From contig CAKNFP010000001.1 of assembly GCA_930633525.1 (NCBI GenBank), positions 3,202,001 through 3,266,000 on the forward strand: 64,000 nucleotides of DNA, in the 5' to 3' direction. The DNA comes from Hyphomicrobiales bacterium. GTDB lineage: Bacteria > Pseudomonadota > Alphaproteobacteria > Rhizobiales > Beijerinckiaceae. Both the position numbers and the translations under genes were made by a program. Under the pieces are notes generated by a model. The model was not told the DNA's origin. It made no database searches and was given only the letters and a program-made list of their open reading frames with translations. Positions 32,926 to 42,211 of this stretch are shown piece by piece. How positions within the stretch are numbered: position 1 is the stretch's first letter; every line of letters begins with the position of its first letter.

Positions 32926-33498
32926 GTGCCACCCAAGCACCTCGGCTGCCAAACACCACCGGTTACTCTGTATAGTGCGATAGCGCCGCCGAACGCCACG
33001 TCACTCCAAACGGTGTTGTTGAAGCCGACGATCCGCAAGTCGGACGCGGTTGGATACCTGAGCGACTTCGTGAAGGAATGGCCCTGCAGCCAAATCGATG
33101 CCTTCATGCCGTGGCACTACGAGGCTTGGGCATACGACCAGCAGAAACGATTAATCAAGCCGGATGCCGAGATCGCACCAGGCCTCAGGACAATGGCCCT
33201 GCCAGGGCCCGCGCCGGGTCACATAGGGTTGCGGGTGGATAGCGGGAATGAAGGCCTCTTATTCTGGGAAGACGTGGTGATTGCCCCGACATACCAATTT
33301 GCCAATCATGATTGGGTTTTTGCGCTGGACACCGATCAGAGAGCGGCCGCGGCCACGCGCAAGAAAATACTGGACGAGGTGGCGACGGACAGGGTGATGG
33401 TCGCTGGTGCGCATTTGGACTTTCCGGGGTTCGGATACGTCGATCGCGCCGAACAAGGATACCGCTTCGTTTCCGCTCCTTGGGACTATCGGATATAA
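32926..33498 (+). pseudogene. Truncated MBL-fold metallo-hydrolase
   Basis: The open frame matches only the C-terminal half of quorum-quenching-lactonase-like MBL-fold proteins: LRTMALPGPAPGHIGLRVDSGNEGLLFWEDVVIAP, FALDTDQRAAAATRKKILDE and VAGAHLDFPGFGYVDR. The metal-binding HxHxDH motif of the N-terminal half is absent, and the first 60 residues do not fit the family well. It starts 12 bp after the Rrf2 stop, so it was probably a target gene of that regulator before it decayed. Confidence 0.75.
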
Positions 33499-33613
33499 GA
33501 ATATGCTTTAGCCCCATGCGGCTAGAAAGCCGAGAGGCATCGATGTCGACATGCATTCAAGGACGAAAATGCATACGAACATTGCCAGCATTATCATTGA
33601 AAGAAATCGTCAT

Positions 33614-33844
33614 CTATCTTTCTTGTCCCCTGCCCCGCCGCGCCTTTGCAAAGCCGCGATCCGTAGCAATGAACCGCTCCAGCATCGGCACGATCAGCCG
33701 GACGGGATCGGCAGTCTGCTGACCGTTCTCACGGGCCAGCACCTCGGCATAGGCGGCCAGATCACGATGGAGCGATCCGGGCAGCTCCACAGTCACTTTG
33801 ACAGGTTTGTCCTCGACGAGAGGGCCAAGTTTCAGCTTTGTCAT
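33614..33844 (-). CDS. DUF2274 protein, ICE-associated
   Basis: 76 residues (KLGPLVEDKPVKVTVELPGSLHRDLAAYAEVL) with the shape of a ribbon-helix-helix-like small protein. DUF2274 genes regularly close the trb operon after trbI. The start at 33844 is 2 bp after the trbI stop. Function is unknown. Last gene of the conjugation operon. Confidence 0.85.
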   Translation of the reverse strand: MTKLKLGPLVEDKPVKVTVELPGSLHRDLAAYAEVLARENGQQTADPVRLIVPMLERFIATDRGFAKARRGRGQER

Positions 33845-33846
33845 GG

Positions 33847-34980
33847 TCAGTTCCTGTAAGGTTCGAGTACGAGATCTCGGGTGACAATGACCCTGACGGG
33901 ATAGCCAGGCCGGATGGTCAGCGTTGGGGCAACCTGCAACTGGCGCTGGACGATCTGCTGTCCGGCTTGATTGATGGTGTCCTGCGCCCCGTCGCGGATG
34001 GCGCGGATCAAGCGGTCTTCGTCGTCTGTCGCCAATTCCGTGCCGATGCCGAGCAGAGTGGACAGGCCCGCCGCTTTCATCAGATCCCACCAGTGGTAAT
34101 CGACGCCATCCTCCAGACCGGCATAGCCAGATGCGTCAGCACCTGGCTGGCGCTCCAGAACGATGGAGCGGCCATTGGGCAGGATCAGGCGGTTCCAGAC
34201 CAGCAGCACGCGGCGCTGCCCGAACTGCACACTGGCGTCATACTGGCCGATGATGCGTGTTCCTTGCGGTATCAACAGCAGCGCGCCGGTCGGGCTGTCA
34301 TAGACATTTTCCGTGACCTGCGCGGTGATCTGGCCAGGCAGATCGGAACGGATGCCGGTAATCATAGCAGCCGGGATAACGGCCCCCGCCTGAAGGATAA
34401 AGGGCGACGCAGGCGCCATGATCCGATCCATGGCGACGGGCTGACGGTCCACCGGCCCGTTCAGGAATGCCGTGTGTCGGTCCTGCGTTGCGGGCTGACC
34501 GCCAAGGTCAAGCCCCGCAAGGCCCGGCATAGTGGAGCCAGGTGTCGTCGCTGATCGCTGCCCCGACTGGAAGAATACGGTGCTCAGACGTGCGGCTTCT
34601 TCCTCGGCGAGACGGCGCTCTTCGGCAGGATCACGAGTCGGTGTTGCCATAGCCGGCGGCGTAATGGGCTGCCCCCTGTTCTGCGCGTCGAGGATCGGGC
34701 CACCGAGGTCGCCCGGCAAAGCTGGTCCCAAGACGGGGCCGGTATAATCACGCGGCAGCCCCACCAGCCCGTCCGCTGTGGGGCGGTTCTCGGTTGAATA
34801 GAGTTCCTCGCCATTTCCACTCATGTCGCGGGTCTGGAGCGCATAGATCAATGCACAGCCAATGCCGAAGAGCGCGACAGCTCCAACGCCGGCCAGCATC
34901 TTCCGCGACAGGCGGGTAACACGCGGCGGCTCGGCGCGCAGGCGCATAGGAGGCGCGTTGGTGGTCGTTTCGTCGCTCAT
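33847..34980 (-). CDS. trbI: Conjugal transfer protein TrbI (VirB10-like)
   Basis: 377 residues: a short cytoplasmic tail, one membrane helix at about 30-50 (MLAGVGAVALFGIGCALIYAL), a proline-rich linker, then the VirB10 C-terminal domain (AGAVIPAAMITGIRSDLPGQITAQV, YDSPTGALLLIPQGTRIIGQYD). It spans the envelope and gates the mating pore. Start overlaps trbG stop by four bases. Confidence 0.93.
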   Translation of the reverse strand: MSDETTTNAPPMRLRAEPPRVTRLSRKMLAGVGAVALFGIGCALIYALQTRDMSGNGEELYSTENRPTADGLVGLPRDYTGPVLGPALPGDLGGPILDAQNRGQPITPPAMATPTRDPAEERRLAEEEAARLSTVFFQSGQRSATTPGSTMPGLAGLDLGGQPATQDRHTAFLNGPVDRQPVAMDRIMAPASPFILQAGAVIPAAMITGIRSDLPGQITAQVTENVYDSPTGALLLIPQGTRIIGQYDASVQFGQRRVLLVWNRLILPNGRSIVLERQPGADASGYAGLEDGVDYHWWDLMKAAGLSTLLGIGTELATDDEDRLIRAIRDGAQDTINQAGQQIVQRQLQVAPTLTIRPGYPVRVIVTRDLVLEPYRN

Positions 34981-35990
34981 GACGGATTCTCCCCGGTCTT
35001 CGCGGGCTGGGCCGCCTGCCTTTGTTCAACGCGGACAATCCTGACGGCCTGCTGGCGATCGCCGCTGCCAAGGCGCAGTTCGGCAGCCCCGAACAAGCGA
35101 TCCACGATCAGGATGTTCTGGTGAATGCGGCTGTTGACGATCTGCGTTTCGCCCTCGGAGCCTATAACAAAGATTGGCGGCATCTCGCCCTGCACGATGC
35201 CGCGCGGGAAGACGACATAGACACGGCGGCCATCGTCGAAGACGGAGATGGGCCGCCAGGGTGGCGTGTCTCCGGTCAGTCCGTAACGATAGTTGCGGGC
35301 CGTCTCGACAGGGATGATGGGGGATGCCGGGACGATGACGCGCTGACCGGCAGGTAGCGCGGGATAAGCCCAGGCCACCGCGGGCATATAGAGCGCCGCG
35401 CGGGCGCGAAGCTCAATGAGATAGACGCGGTGATCCGTACTGATGACAAGATTGGTGGAAATATCCTCACGGGTGGGCTTGACGAGGATATGGACGCGGC
35501 GGCCTGTACCCGATCCGCTTTCGGTATCACCAATGATCCATCGGACCGTATCGCCTGCCGCAATCGGTCCTGCGCCAGTCAAGCTTTCGCCGGGTTCCAG
35601 CGCGATTGTCGTGATCTGCCCCGGTGCGGCATAGACCTGATAGAGCGCACCTTCCGACCAGGGGTAGATCTGGATCGCGTTGTAGTAGCCTTCACGCCGC
35701 GGTTCGACACGGGCGGCAGCATTGGCATTTTCGACGCGGCCAGTTGGTGTTCCGGCAACGGTCCCTCCGCGCGCCACAGTCCATGCCGGGGGCGTGTGCA
35801 AAGGCCGAGGCCGGTCATCGGCAACGGCTGCTGGCACGACAGGAAGCGCTGGCACATCGGCATCATAGCTGAACTGCGGGGTGCGGTTGGTTGCGCAGCC
35901 GGCCAGCATGGTGGCGGACAGCAACAAAGCCGCCAAAGCGGGTTTACGGAAAACCGGCAAGCCGGAATTACGAACCATTGTGCGGGTCAT
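34977..35990 (-). CDS. trbG: Conjugal transfer protein TrbG (VirB9-like)
   Basis: About 337 residues with a lipoprotein-type signal ending in LLLSATMLAGC; the VirB9/CagX domain follows with YPWSEGALYQVYAAPGQITTIALEPGE and the C-terminal strand region. It forms the outer-membrane ring with TrbI. The ATG at 35990 overlaps the trbF stop (ATGA), so it is preferred to the frame start at 36011. Confidence 0.92.
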   Translation of the reverse strand: MTRTMVRNSGLPVFRKPALAALLLSATMLAGCATNRTPQFSYDADVPALPVVPAAVADDRPRPLHTPPAWTVARGGTVAGTPTGRVENANAAARVEPRREGYYNAIQIYPWSEGALYQVYAAPGQITTIALEPGESLTGAGPIAAGDTVRWIIGDTESGSGTGRRVHILVKPTREDISTNLVISTDHRVYLIELRARAALYMPAVAWAYPALPAGQRVIVPASPIIPVETARNYRYGLTGDTPPWRPISVFDDGRRVYVVFPRGIVQGEMPPIFVIGSEGETQIVNSRIHQNILIVDRLFGAAELRLGSGDRQQAVRIVRVEQRQAAQPAKTGENPS

Positions 35991-36676
35991 TGGCTCATCT
36001 CCCGCGACCATGAAATTGCATTGACGTAGATGCCGAGCGGATTGGCGCGCAGGCGTTCGGCGTCGCGCGGAGTCTGGATCACGATGGTCAGGATCGCCGT
36101 CCAGCGTTCGGTCGTCGAAAGCTGGCCGTTTTCATAATGGCGCTCGGTCCAGGCGACGCGGAAGCTGTCATTCGAGGCGCGGATAACGCTGGAAACCTCG
36201 ACCGCAATCTGCTGCCTGCCAACCTTGGTGAACGGGTCGTTGGACCGCGCATAATCATTGAGGGTTGTCGCACCCCGGTCCGTGGTAAACTCATAGGCAC
36301 GCAGCCAGTTCTGCCGCACGATGATGGCGTCGGACGGGATCGAGCGCGTCTGCTCGATGAAGCGGCCAAGGTGGAAAGCGATCTGGGGATCGGTGGGGCG
36401 GTATTCAGCCACGGCTGGCGCAACGGCCTGCGACTGGCCAAGATTATCGACCTGCACCACCCAGGGCACGACCGTCCCGCGCGCCGATTGCCAGACAAGG
36501 GCGGAGGCGAAACCGGCCGAGAGGATCAGCGAGCCGAACGCCATGATGCGCCAGTTCTTTGCCTGCACGCGGGCTGAACCGATACGCTCGTCCCAGGCCT
36601 GGGCTGCTTTCTGATAGGGCGTCTCGGGTTCGGGCGATTTGCCGTAATGGGCAGATGGACGTTTGAAGATGTTCAT
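35987..36676 (-). CDS. trbF: Conjugal transfer protein TrbF (VirB8-like)
   Basis: 229 residues with one N-terminal membrane helix (IMAFGSLILSAGFASALVW) and a periplasmic VirB8 domain (WVVQVDNLGQSQAVAP; ERWTAILTIVIQTPRD; NPLGIYVNAISWSRE). It is an inner-membrane assembly factor of the mating-pair apparatus. Start overlaps trbL stop. Confidence 0.93.
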   Translation of the reverse strand: MNIFKRPSAHYGKSPEPETPYQKAAQAWDERIGSARVQAKNWRIMAFGSLILSAGFASALVWQSARGTVVPWVVQVDNLGQSQAVAPAVAEYRPTDPQIAFHLGRFIEQTRSIPSDAIIVRQNWLRAYEFTTDRGATTLNDYARSNDPFTKVGRQQIAVEVSSVIRASNDSFRVAWTERHYENGQLSTTERWTAILTIVIQTPRDAERLRANPLGIYVNAISWSREMSQ

Positions 36677-38040
36677 GAGCGGTCACTTTCAGAAAGATTG
36701 ATGGAGGAGCCGCCGCCATGGCTGTCACCGGAGCGCACGGCATGGGCGGCTATCGACGTGCTGTGACTGAGTGTCTGCTTGCGCTGCATCTGCTTTGCCC
36801 ATGCCGGAGAGTCACCAGCTTGCGCGGCCGGTGACGGGGCAGCGCTCGCGGCCTCGTTGGCGCCTCCGACTGTTCCTGCCGACGAAGAGCCGCCGGTGAC
36901 GCCAAGACCGGCACGCGCGCCATCAGAAAAGCTGGACTTGATGCTTTCGGAGGCTTTGGAAGCGGCGCGTTTCAGGGGTGATGCGGCGGCCGAGCCTGCC
37001 GCACGGGCAACACCGCCCAGACCGGAGGCGACACCGGCAGTGCCGGACTGGCCAAGCGAACCGACACTGTAGGCGGCGCTCGCCGCACCTGCGGCGGCGG
37101 CACCACCCCGCACGGCAGCCGCTCCACCAGAGAGCGCTGCTGCTCCTCCCTTCGCGGCCATGCCTGCGGCGGCACCCCCGGCAAGCATCATGCCGCCTGC
37201 GGCAAGGCCGGTTCCAACAGCAGCGCCTGCCCCAAGCTGCGGGCCACCAGACACCAGACCGGAAGCAATGCCGGGACCAAATATGCCAAGGCCGAGAAGG
37301 GAAAGTGCGGCCAGCACGATCGCCATGGCATCGTCGATGGTCGGCGTCACGCCGCCGAAGCCTGCGGTGAATTGCGAGAACTGCGTCGATCCGATGCCGA
37401 TGATGACGGCCAGGACCAGCACCTTGATGCCGGAGGAAACGACATTGCCGAGAATGCGCTCGGCCATGAAGGCGGTCTTGCCGAAGAGGCCGAAAGGGAT
37501 CAGCACAAAACCGGCCAGCGTGGTCAGCTTGAACTCGATCAGCGTGACGAAGAGCTGCACGGCAAGGATGAAGAAGGCCAAGAGCACCAACACCCAGGCA
37601 AACATCAGGCAGGCGATCTGGATAAAGTTCTCGAAAAACGACCAGTAGCCCATCATATCGGAGATGGATTCGAGCAACGGGCGACCGGCATCAAGGCCGG
37701 TCTGCGCCACCTTGCCGGGACGCAGCAGATCGGCAGCAGAAAAGCTGGTGCCTGACCCTTTCAGGCCCAGACCGGCAAAACTGTTGAAGATGATCTGGGC
37801 GAGATTGTTCCAGTTGCCGATCAGATAGGCGAAGACGCCAACAAACAGCGTCTTCTTGACCGATCGGGCGATGATGTCGTCGTCCGCGCCCCAGCTCCAG
37901 AACAGCGCCGCCAGCGTTACGTCGATAACGATCAGCGTGGTGGCGATGAAGGCGACTTCACCTCCAAGCAGACCGAAGCCACTGTCGATATAGCTGGTGA
38001 AGACGCCTAGAAACGAGTCGATCACGCCGGTGCCACCCAT
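36673..38040 (-). CDS. trbL: P-type conjugative transfer protein TrbL (VirB6-like)
   Basis: 455 residues. Five to six membrane helices fill residues 1-290, including TTLAGFVLIPFGLFGKTAFMAERILGNVVSSGIKVL, the TrbL/VirB6 signature. The C-terminal third is a low-complexity Ala/Gly/Ser region likely exposed to the cytoplasm. VirB6 proteins form part of the DNA channel. Confidence 0.92.
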   Translation of the reverse strand: MGGTGVIDSFLGVFTSYIDSGFGLLGGEVAFIATTLIVIDVTLAALFWSWGADDDIIARSVKKTLFVGVFAYLIGNWNNLAQIIFNSFAGLGLKGSGTSFSAADLLRPGKVAQTGLDAGRPLLESISDMMGYWSFFENFIQIACLMFAWVLVLLAFFILAVQLFVTLIEFKLTTLAGFVLIPFGLFGKTAFMAERILGNVVSSGIKVLVLAVIIGIGSTQFSQFTAGFGGVTPTIDDAMAIVLAALSLLGLGIFGPGIASGLVSGGPQLGAGAAVGTGLAAGGMMLAGGAAAGMAAKGGAAALSGGAAAVRGGAAAAGAASAAYSVGSLGQSGTAGVASGLGGVARAAGSAAASPLKRAASKASESIKSSFSDGARAGLGVTGGSSSAGTVGGANEAASAAPSPAAQAGDSPAWAKQMQRKQTLSHSTSIAAHAVRSGDSHGGGSSINLSESDRS

Positions 38041-38043
38041 GGT

Positions 38044-38331
38044 TCACTCTCCCCCGTTCTGATGCGGGGCGGCGGGCACCGGCGTCCGGCCGAGAAAGCG
38101 GTCGCGGTTCTCGGCCCAGGTGGCGAGGCAACCGGGATCACTCACGGCGGCCTCGCCTAACTGCTGGCAACGGCGCAAGCTCTGGCGCAGCGGATCGGCA
38201 GAGGGCTGAAGCGATGGAGCCGGTCGGTTCTGCGCCGGATCATCCTCGCGGGTGATTTCGATCACCGTGGCGGTGATGGCGATGGCAACGAATATGATCG
38301 CGCCCAGCCGGGCCAGCATCTTGCCGTCCAT
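38044..38331 (-). CDS. trbK: Putative entry-exclusion protein TrbK-alt
   Basis: 95 residues with one N-terminal membrane helix (LARLGAIIFVAIAITATVIEI) and a short periplasmic part with LRRCQQLGEAAVSDPGCLATWAENRDRFLG, including two conserved cysteines. This alternative TrbK is found between trbJ and trbL in Tn4371-type elements and is thought to block redundant uptake from other donors. Confidence 0.85.
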   Translation of the reverse strand: MDGKMLARLGAIIFVAIAITATVIEITREDDPAQNRPAPSLQPSADPLRQSLRRCQQLGEAAVSDPGCLATWAENRDRFLGRTPVPAAPHQNGGE

Positions 38332-38351
38332 GTCGCGCCCCTCCTGTTCGG

Positions 38352-39134
38352 TCAGTTGTTGCCGTTGCCGAACATCCGGGCATTGCCCGGCTGGTAGCCC
38401 GATCCCGGAGTCAGGAAGCGCTCACGCTGAACACGGCCCTGTTCGGCGGCTGTCGCCCGCTCGGCCTCGATCAGGGCTTCCGAACGCCCATTGGCCGACA
38501 TCAAGGCGATCAGATCGGAAAGCTGCTGCGACTGGAGGGCGAGAAGCTGGTTGCCAGCCTGCGTGGCTTGCAGTGCGCCGGTGGCGTTCTGGCTCTGCCT
38601 TACCAGCGCGGACATCTCGGAACGGTTGGTGTCGATATTGCCGACGACGCCGGCCTGCACGCGCATGGCATCTTGCAAACCGCCGACAGTGTTCTGCCAG
38701 CGCGAACGGGCATCTTCGACAAGCTGAGTGTCGGTAGCCGACAGCGAGACATTGCCGTATTTTTGGCTGAACATCTGATCGACGTTCTGCACGTCGAAAG
38801 CGATGTTCTGCGCTTCAGCCAGAAGCTGCTGCGTGCGCTGCACATTCTGCTGCAAGGTCTGGAGCGAAGAATAGGGCAGGCTGGTGAGGTTACGCGCCTG
38901 ATTGATGAGCATCTGCGCTTCGTTCTGAAGCGAGGTGATCTGGTTGTTGATCTGCTCCAATGTTCGCGCGGCCGTCAGCAGGTTCTGCGCATAGTTGGTC
39001 GGGTCATAGACGATGCGGCCGAAACCGAATTGCGCATGGGCCGAACTGGTCAGTATGGGCGAGAGCGCAAGCGGCGCGGCGAGCAATGTTGCCGCCATGA
39101 GCATGGCCCGCGAACGGGAAAGACGGATAGTCAT
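38352..39134 (-). CDS. trbJ: P-type conjugative transfer protein TrbJ (VirB5-like)
   Basis: About 260 residues with a signal peptide ending SSAHA, then the TrbJ start FGFGRIVYDPTNYAQNLLTAARTLEQINNQI and long coiled-coil helices rich in Gln. VirB5 homologues lie at the pilus tip. ATG at 39134 is chosen for its signal peptide; the upstream extension to 39305 reads as an antisense frame over trbE. Confidence 0.92.
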   Translation of the reverse strand: MTIRLSRSRAMLMAATLLAAPLALSPILTSSAHAQFGFGRIVYDPTNYAQNLLTAARTLEQINNQITSLQNEAQMLINQARNLTSLPYSSLQTLQQNVQRTQQLLAEAQNIAFDVQNVDQMFSQKYGNVSLSATDTQLVEDARSRWQNTVGGLQDAMRVQAGVVGNIDTNRSEMSALVRQSQNATGALQATQAGNQLLALQSQQLSDLIALMSANGRSEALIEAERATAAEQGRVQRERFLTPGSGYQPGNARMFGNGNN

Positions 39135-39136
39135 GG

Positions 39137-41587
39137 TCAGGATTCCTTTTCGCTCTGGGGGATGAGATTGGTGAGATCGGGGATCAGATCGGCCGCCCAT
39201 TCGACACCGCGATCGCGCAGCCAGGCGGAGAGAAAGCCGTCCTGCCCATGCTCGGCGACAAGATCGGCGATGCGGGTGTGATCGGTTTTTGATGATGCGG
39301 CGCAAAGCGCGAGCCCGACTTCGGAAAGGCCCAACTCGAACAGACGGTTGCCGCGCCGCGATTGGCAGTAATAGTCCCGCTTGGGCGTGGCCCGTGCGAG
39401 GATCTCGATCTGCCGATCATTGAGGCCGAAGCGCCGGTAGATCGCGGTGATCTGAGGCTCGATCGCACGTTCATTCGGCAGCAGAAGCCGTGTCGGGCAG
39501 CTTTCGATGATTGCGGGCGCGACATTGCTGCCGTCGATGTCGGACAGACTTTGCGTGGCGAAGATGACGGAAGCGTTCTTCTTGCGAAGCGTCTTCAGCC
39601 ATTCACGCAGTTGATTGGCGAAGCCCTCATCATCTAGCGCCAGCCAGCCTTCGTCGATGATGAGCAGTGTTGGGCGACCATCGAGCCGGTCGCCGATCCT
39701 ATGAAACAGATAGGCCAGCACAGCAGGCGCTGCGCCCGTGCCGACCAGTCCCTCCATCTCGAAGGCTTGCACATCGGCATGACCGAGATGTTCTGCCTCG
39801 GCATCGAGCAACCGGCCATAGGCGCCCCCAATGCAATATGGCCGCAACGCCTGCTTGAGGTCATTGGATTGTAAGAGGACCGCGAGGCCGGTGATGGTGC
39901 GCTCGCTAACGGGTGCGGATGCCAGCGAAGTCAGCGCCGTCCAGACATGCTCTTTCACCTCTGGCGTGATAGCCATGCCTTCACGCATCAGGATTGCAGC
40001 GATCCAGTCAGCGGCCCATGATCGCTCATAAGCGTCATCGATCCGTGCGAGCGGTTGCAGGGAGACAGAAACCTCCGATCCCTCGGTCAAACCGCCGCCG
40101 AGGTCATGCCAGTCGCCACCCACTGCGAGCGCGGATACGCGGATCGATCCTCCGAAATCGAAGGCGAAGATCTGGTTGCGTTCGTAGCGACGAAATTGCA
40201 GTGCCATCAGCGCCAGCAGCACAGACTTGCCTGCGCCGGTCGGGCCGACGACGAGGGTATGGCCCACGTCACCGACATGAAGAGAAAGCCGGAACGGCGT
40301 GGAACCTTCGGTCTTGCCGTACAGCAAGGGGGGCGCTCCGAGGTGTTCGTTCCGTTCCGGCCCCGCCCACACGGCCGATAGCGGGATCATGTGGGCAAGG
40401 TTGAGCGTCGAGATCGGTGGCTGCCGGACATTGGCGTAGGCATGTCCGGGGATCGAGCCGAGCCAGGCATCGACGGCATTGACGGTTTCGGGCATGGCCG
40501 TGAAGTCACGGCCCTGTATGATCTTCTCGGCGAGACGCAGCTTTTCATCAGCGATCCGCGGATCGGCGTCCCAGACTGTGACGGTCGCCGTGACATAGGC
40601 CATGCCCGCGACGTCAGCGCCAAGTTCCTGCAAGGCCATGTCGGCATCGAGCGCTTTGTTGGACGCATCGGTGTCCACCAGCGCCGATTGTTCGTTGGTT
40701 ATCACCTCCTTGAGGATCGCGGCGATGGACTTGCGCTTGGCGAACCACTGGCGGCGGATTTTGGTCAGCAGCTTCGTTGCATCCGTCTTGTCCATCAGGA
40801 TGGCGCGGGTGGACCAGCGATATGGGAACGCCAGCCGGTTCATCTCGTCGAGCAGGCCGGGCGTAGTCACTGTCGGGAAGCCGATGATGGTCAGGACGCG
40901 CAGATGCTGATCGCCCAGGCGGGGCTCAAGCCCGCCGGTCAGGGGCTGGTCGGCCAGCAGCGCATCGAGGTGCATGGGCACTTCGGGTACACGGACACGA
41001 TGACGGTTGGTCGAGATGGTGGCATGCAGATAGGTGAGCGTGCCAGCGTCATCCAACCAGCGGCATTCCGGCATGAAGCCGTCCAGCAAGGCCAGCACAC
41101 GGTCGGTGCGGTCGATGAAGCCGCGCATCAGCTCATGTGGATTGACGCCGGATTGCTCACGACCTTCATAGAGCCAGGTTTCGGCACGGGCCGCGTCCTC
41201 GGCGGGTGGAAGCCAGAGGAAGGTCAGGAAATAGCCGGACACGAAATGCGTGCCCACTTCCTCGAACCCGGCCTTGCGCTCGGCATCGACCAGAGCAGAG
41301 GCCGCATCGGGAAACTGGCTCGCGGGATAGGTCGCAGCCTCAGAACGCTGCGCCTCGACGAAGATCGACCAGCCCGAACCCAGACGGCGCACTGCGTTGT
41401 TGATGCGACCGGCGACCGCAACCAGTTCGGCGGCGACGGCGGAATCCAGATCCGGCCCGCGAAACTTCGCGGTCCTCTGGAAACTGCCGTCCTTGTTCAG
41501 CACGACACCGGGACCAACCAGGGCTGCCCATGGCAGATAGTCGGAAAGCCGTGCGGAGGTGCGGCGATATTCAGTGAGGTTCATCAT
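39137..41587 (-). CDS. trbE: Conjugal transfer ATPase TrbE (VirB4-like)
   Basis: About 816 residues. The N-terminal CagE/VirB4 domain is followed by the ATPase with Walker A VVGPTGAGKS and Walker B LLIIDEGWLALDD, and the FATQSLSDI sensor motif. It energises pilus assembly and substrate transfer. MMNLTEYRRT at 41587/41584 is the usual start, 10 bp after trbD; the longer frame is not supported. Confidence 0.94.
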   Translation of the reverse strand: MMNLTEYRRTSARLSDYLPWAALVGPGVVLNKDGSFQRTAKFRGPDLDSAVAAELVAVAGRINNAVRRLGSGWSIFVEAQRSEAATYPASQFPDAASALVDAERKAGFEEVGTHFVSGYFLTFLWLPPAEDAARAETWLYEGREQSGVNPHELMRGFIDRTDRVLALLDGFMPECRWLDDAGTLTYLHATISTNRHRVRVPEVPMHLDALLADQPLTGGLEPRLGDQHLRVLTIIGFPTVTTPGLLDEMNRLAFPYRWSTRAILMDKTDATKLLTKIRRQWFAKRKSIAAILKEVITNEQSALVDTDASNKALDADMALQELGADVAGMAYVTATVTVWDADPRIADEKLRLAEKIIQGRDFTAMPETVNAVDAWLGSIPGHAYANVRQPPISTLNLAHMIPLSAVWAGPERNEHLGAPPLLYGKTEGSTPFRLSLHVGDVGHTLVVGPTGAGKSVLLALMALQFRRYERNQIFAFDFGGSIRVSALAVGGDWHDLGGGLTEGSEVSVSLQPLARIDDAYERSWAADWIAAILMREGMAITPEVKEHVWTALTSLASAPVSERTITGLAVLLQSNDLKQALRPYCIGGAYGRLLDAEAEHLGHADVQAFEMEGLVGTGAAPAVLAYLFHRIGDRLDGRPTLLIIDEGWLALDDEGFANQLREWLKTLRKKNASVIFATQSLSDIDGSNVAPAIIESCPTRLLLPNERAIEPQITAIYRRFGLNDRQIEILARATPKRDYYCQSRRGNRLFELGLSEVGLALCAASSKTDHTRIADLVAEHGQDGFLSAWLRDRGVEWAADLIPDLTNLIPQSEKES

Positions 41588-41597
41588 GCTCGCGCCC

Positions 41598-41879
41598 TCA
41601 CACCGACAAATGACCGGGGATGCGCAGATGCCTGCGCCCGACCTCGACGAAGAGCGGATCGCGTTTAGCTGCCCATACCGCGAGGAAGTGTCCAACCGCC
41701 CAGATGGCGATACCAACCAGCCAGAGACGAAGGCCGAGGCCGACTGCCCCGGCCAGCGTGCCGTTGACGATGGCGATGGAGCGCGGCGCGCCGCCGAGCA
41801 GGATATGCTCGGTCAGCGCCCGATGGACCGGGATCGTGAATCCCGGCACCGCGTCGAGCTGTTCGAGGCCGCCCGCCAT
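41598..41879 (-). CDS. trbD: Conjugal transfer protein TrbD (VirB3-like)
   Basis: 93 residues with two adjacent membrane helices (SIAIVNGTLAGAVGLGL; WLVGIAIWAVGHFLAVWAA). GFTIPVHRALTEHILLGGAPR is the TrbD signature. The ATG at 41879 overlaps the trbC stop by one base (TGATG). A longer frame to 42335 is an antisense artefact over trbC. Confidence 0.9.
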   Translation of the reverse strand: MAGGLEQLDAVPGFTIPVHRALTEHILLGGAPRSIAIVNGTLAGAVGLGLRLWLVGIAIWAVGHFLAVWAAKRDPLFVEVGRRHLRIPGHLSV

Positions 41880-42211
41880 CAGATGAGCGCCCCGCCGCCG
41901 AACGAAAAGAACGACAGGAAGAACGAACTGGCGGCGAAGGCGATGCTGAGGCCGAAGACGATCTGGATCAGGCGGCGGAAACCGCCCGAAGTATCGCCGA
42001 AGGCCAGTGCAAGGCCGGTGGCGATGATGACGATCACCGCGATGATCTTGGCGACCGGCCCTTCGATCGATTGGAGGATCGACTGAAGCGGTGCCTCCCA
42101 GGGCATCGACGAACCGGAGGCGTGTGCGGCAGGCGCCAGCATCAGACTGATGGAAACAGTGGCAGCGGCGGTTGCCATGATGCGGCAGCCGCGCGAAATC
42201 GTGCGGATCAT
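41879..42211 (-). CDS. trbC: Conjugal transfer pilin TrbC (VirB2-like)
   Basis: 110 residues: a long signal peptide ending in AHASG, then two hydrophobic helices (IIAVIVIIATGLALAFG; RLIQIVFGLSIAFAASSFFL), the layout of VirB2/TrbC pilins, which may be cyclised by TraF-type peptidase. ATGA overlap with trbB. Confidence 0.9.
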   Translation of the reverse strand: MIRTISRGCRIMATAAATVSISLMLAPAAHASGSSMPWEAPLQSILQSIEGPVAKIIAVIVIIATGLALAFGDTSGGFRRLIQIVFGLSIAFAASSFFLSFFSFGGGALI

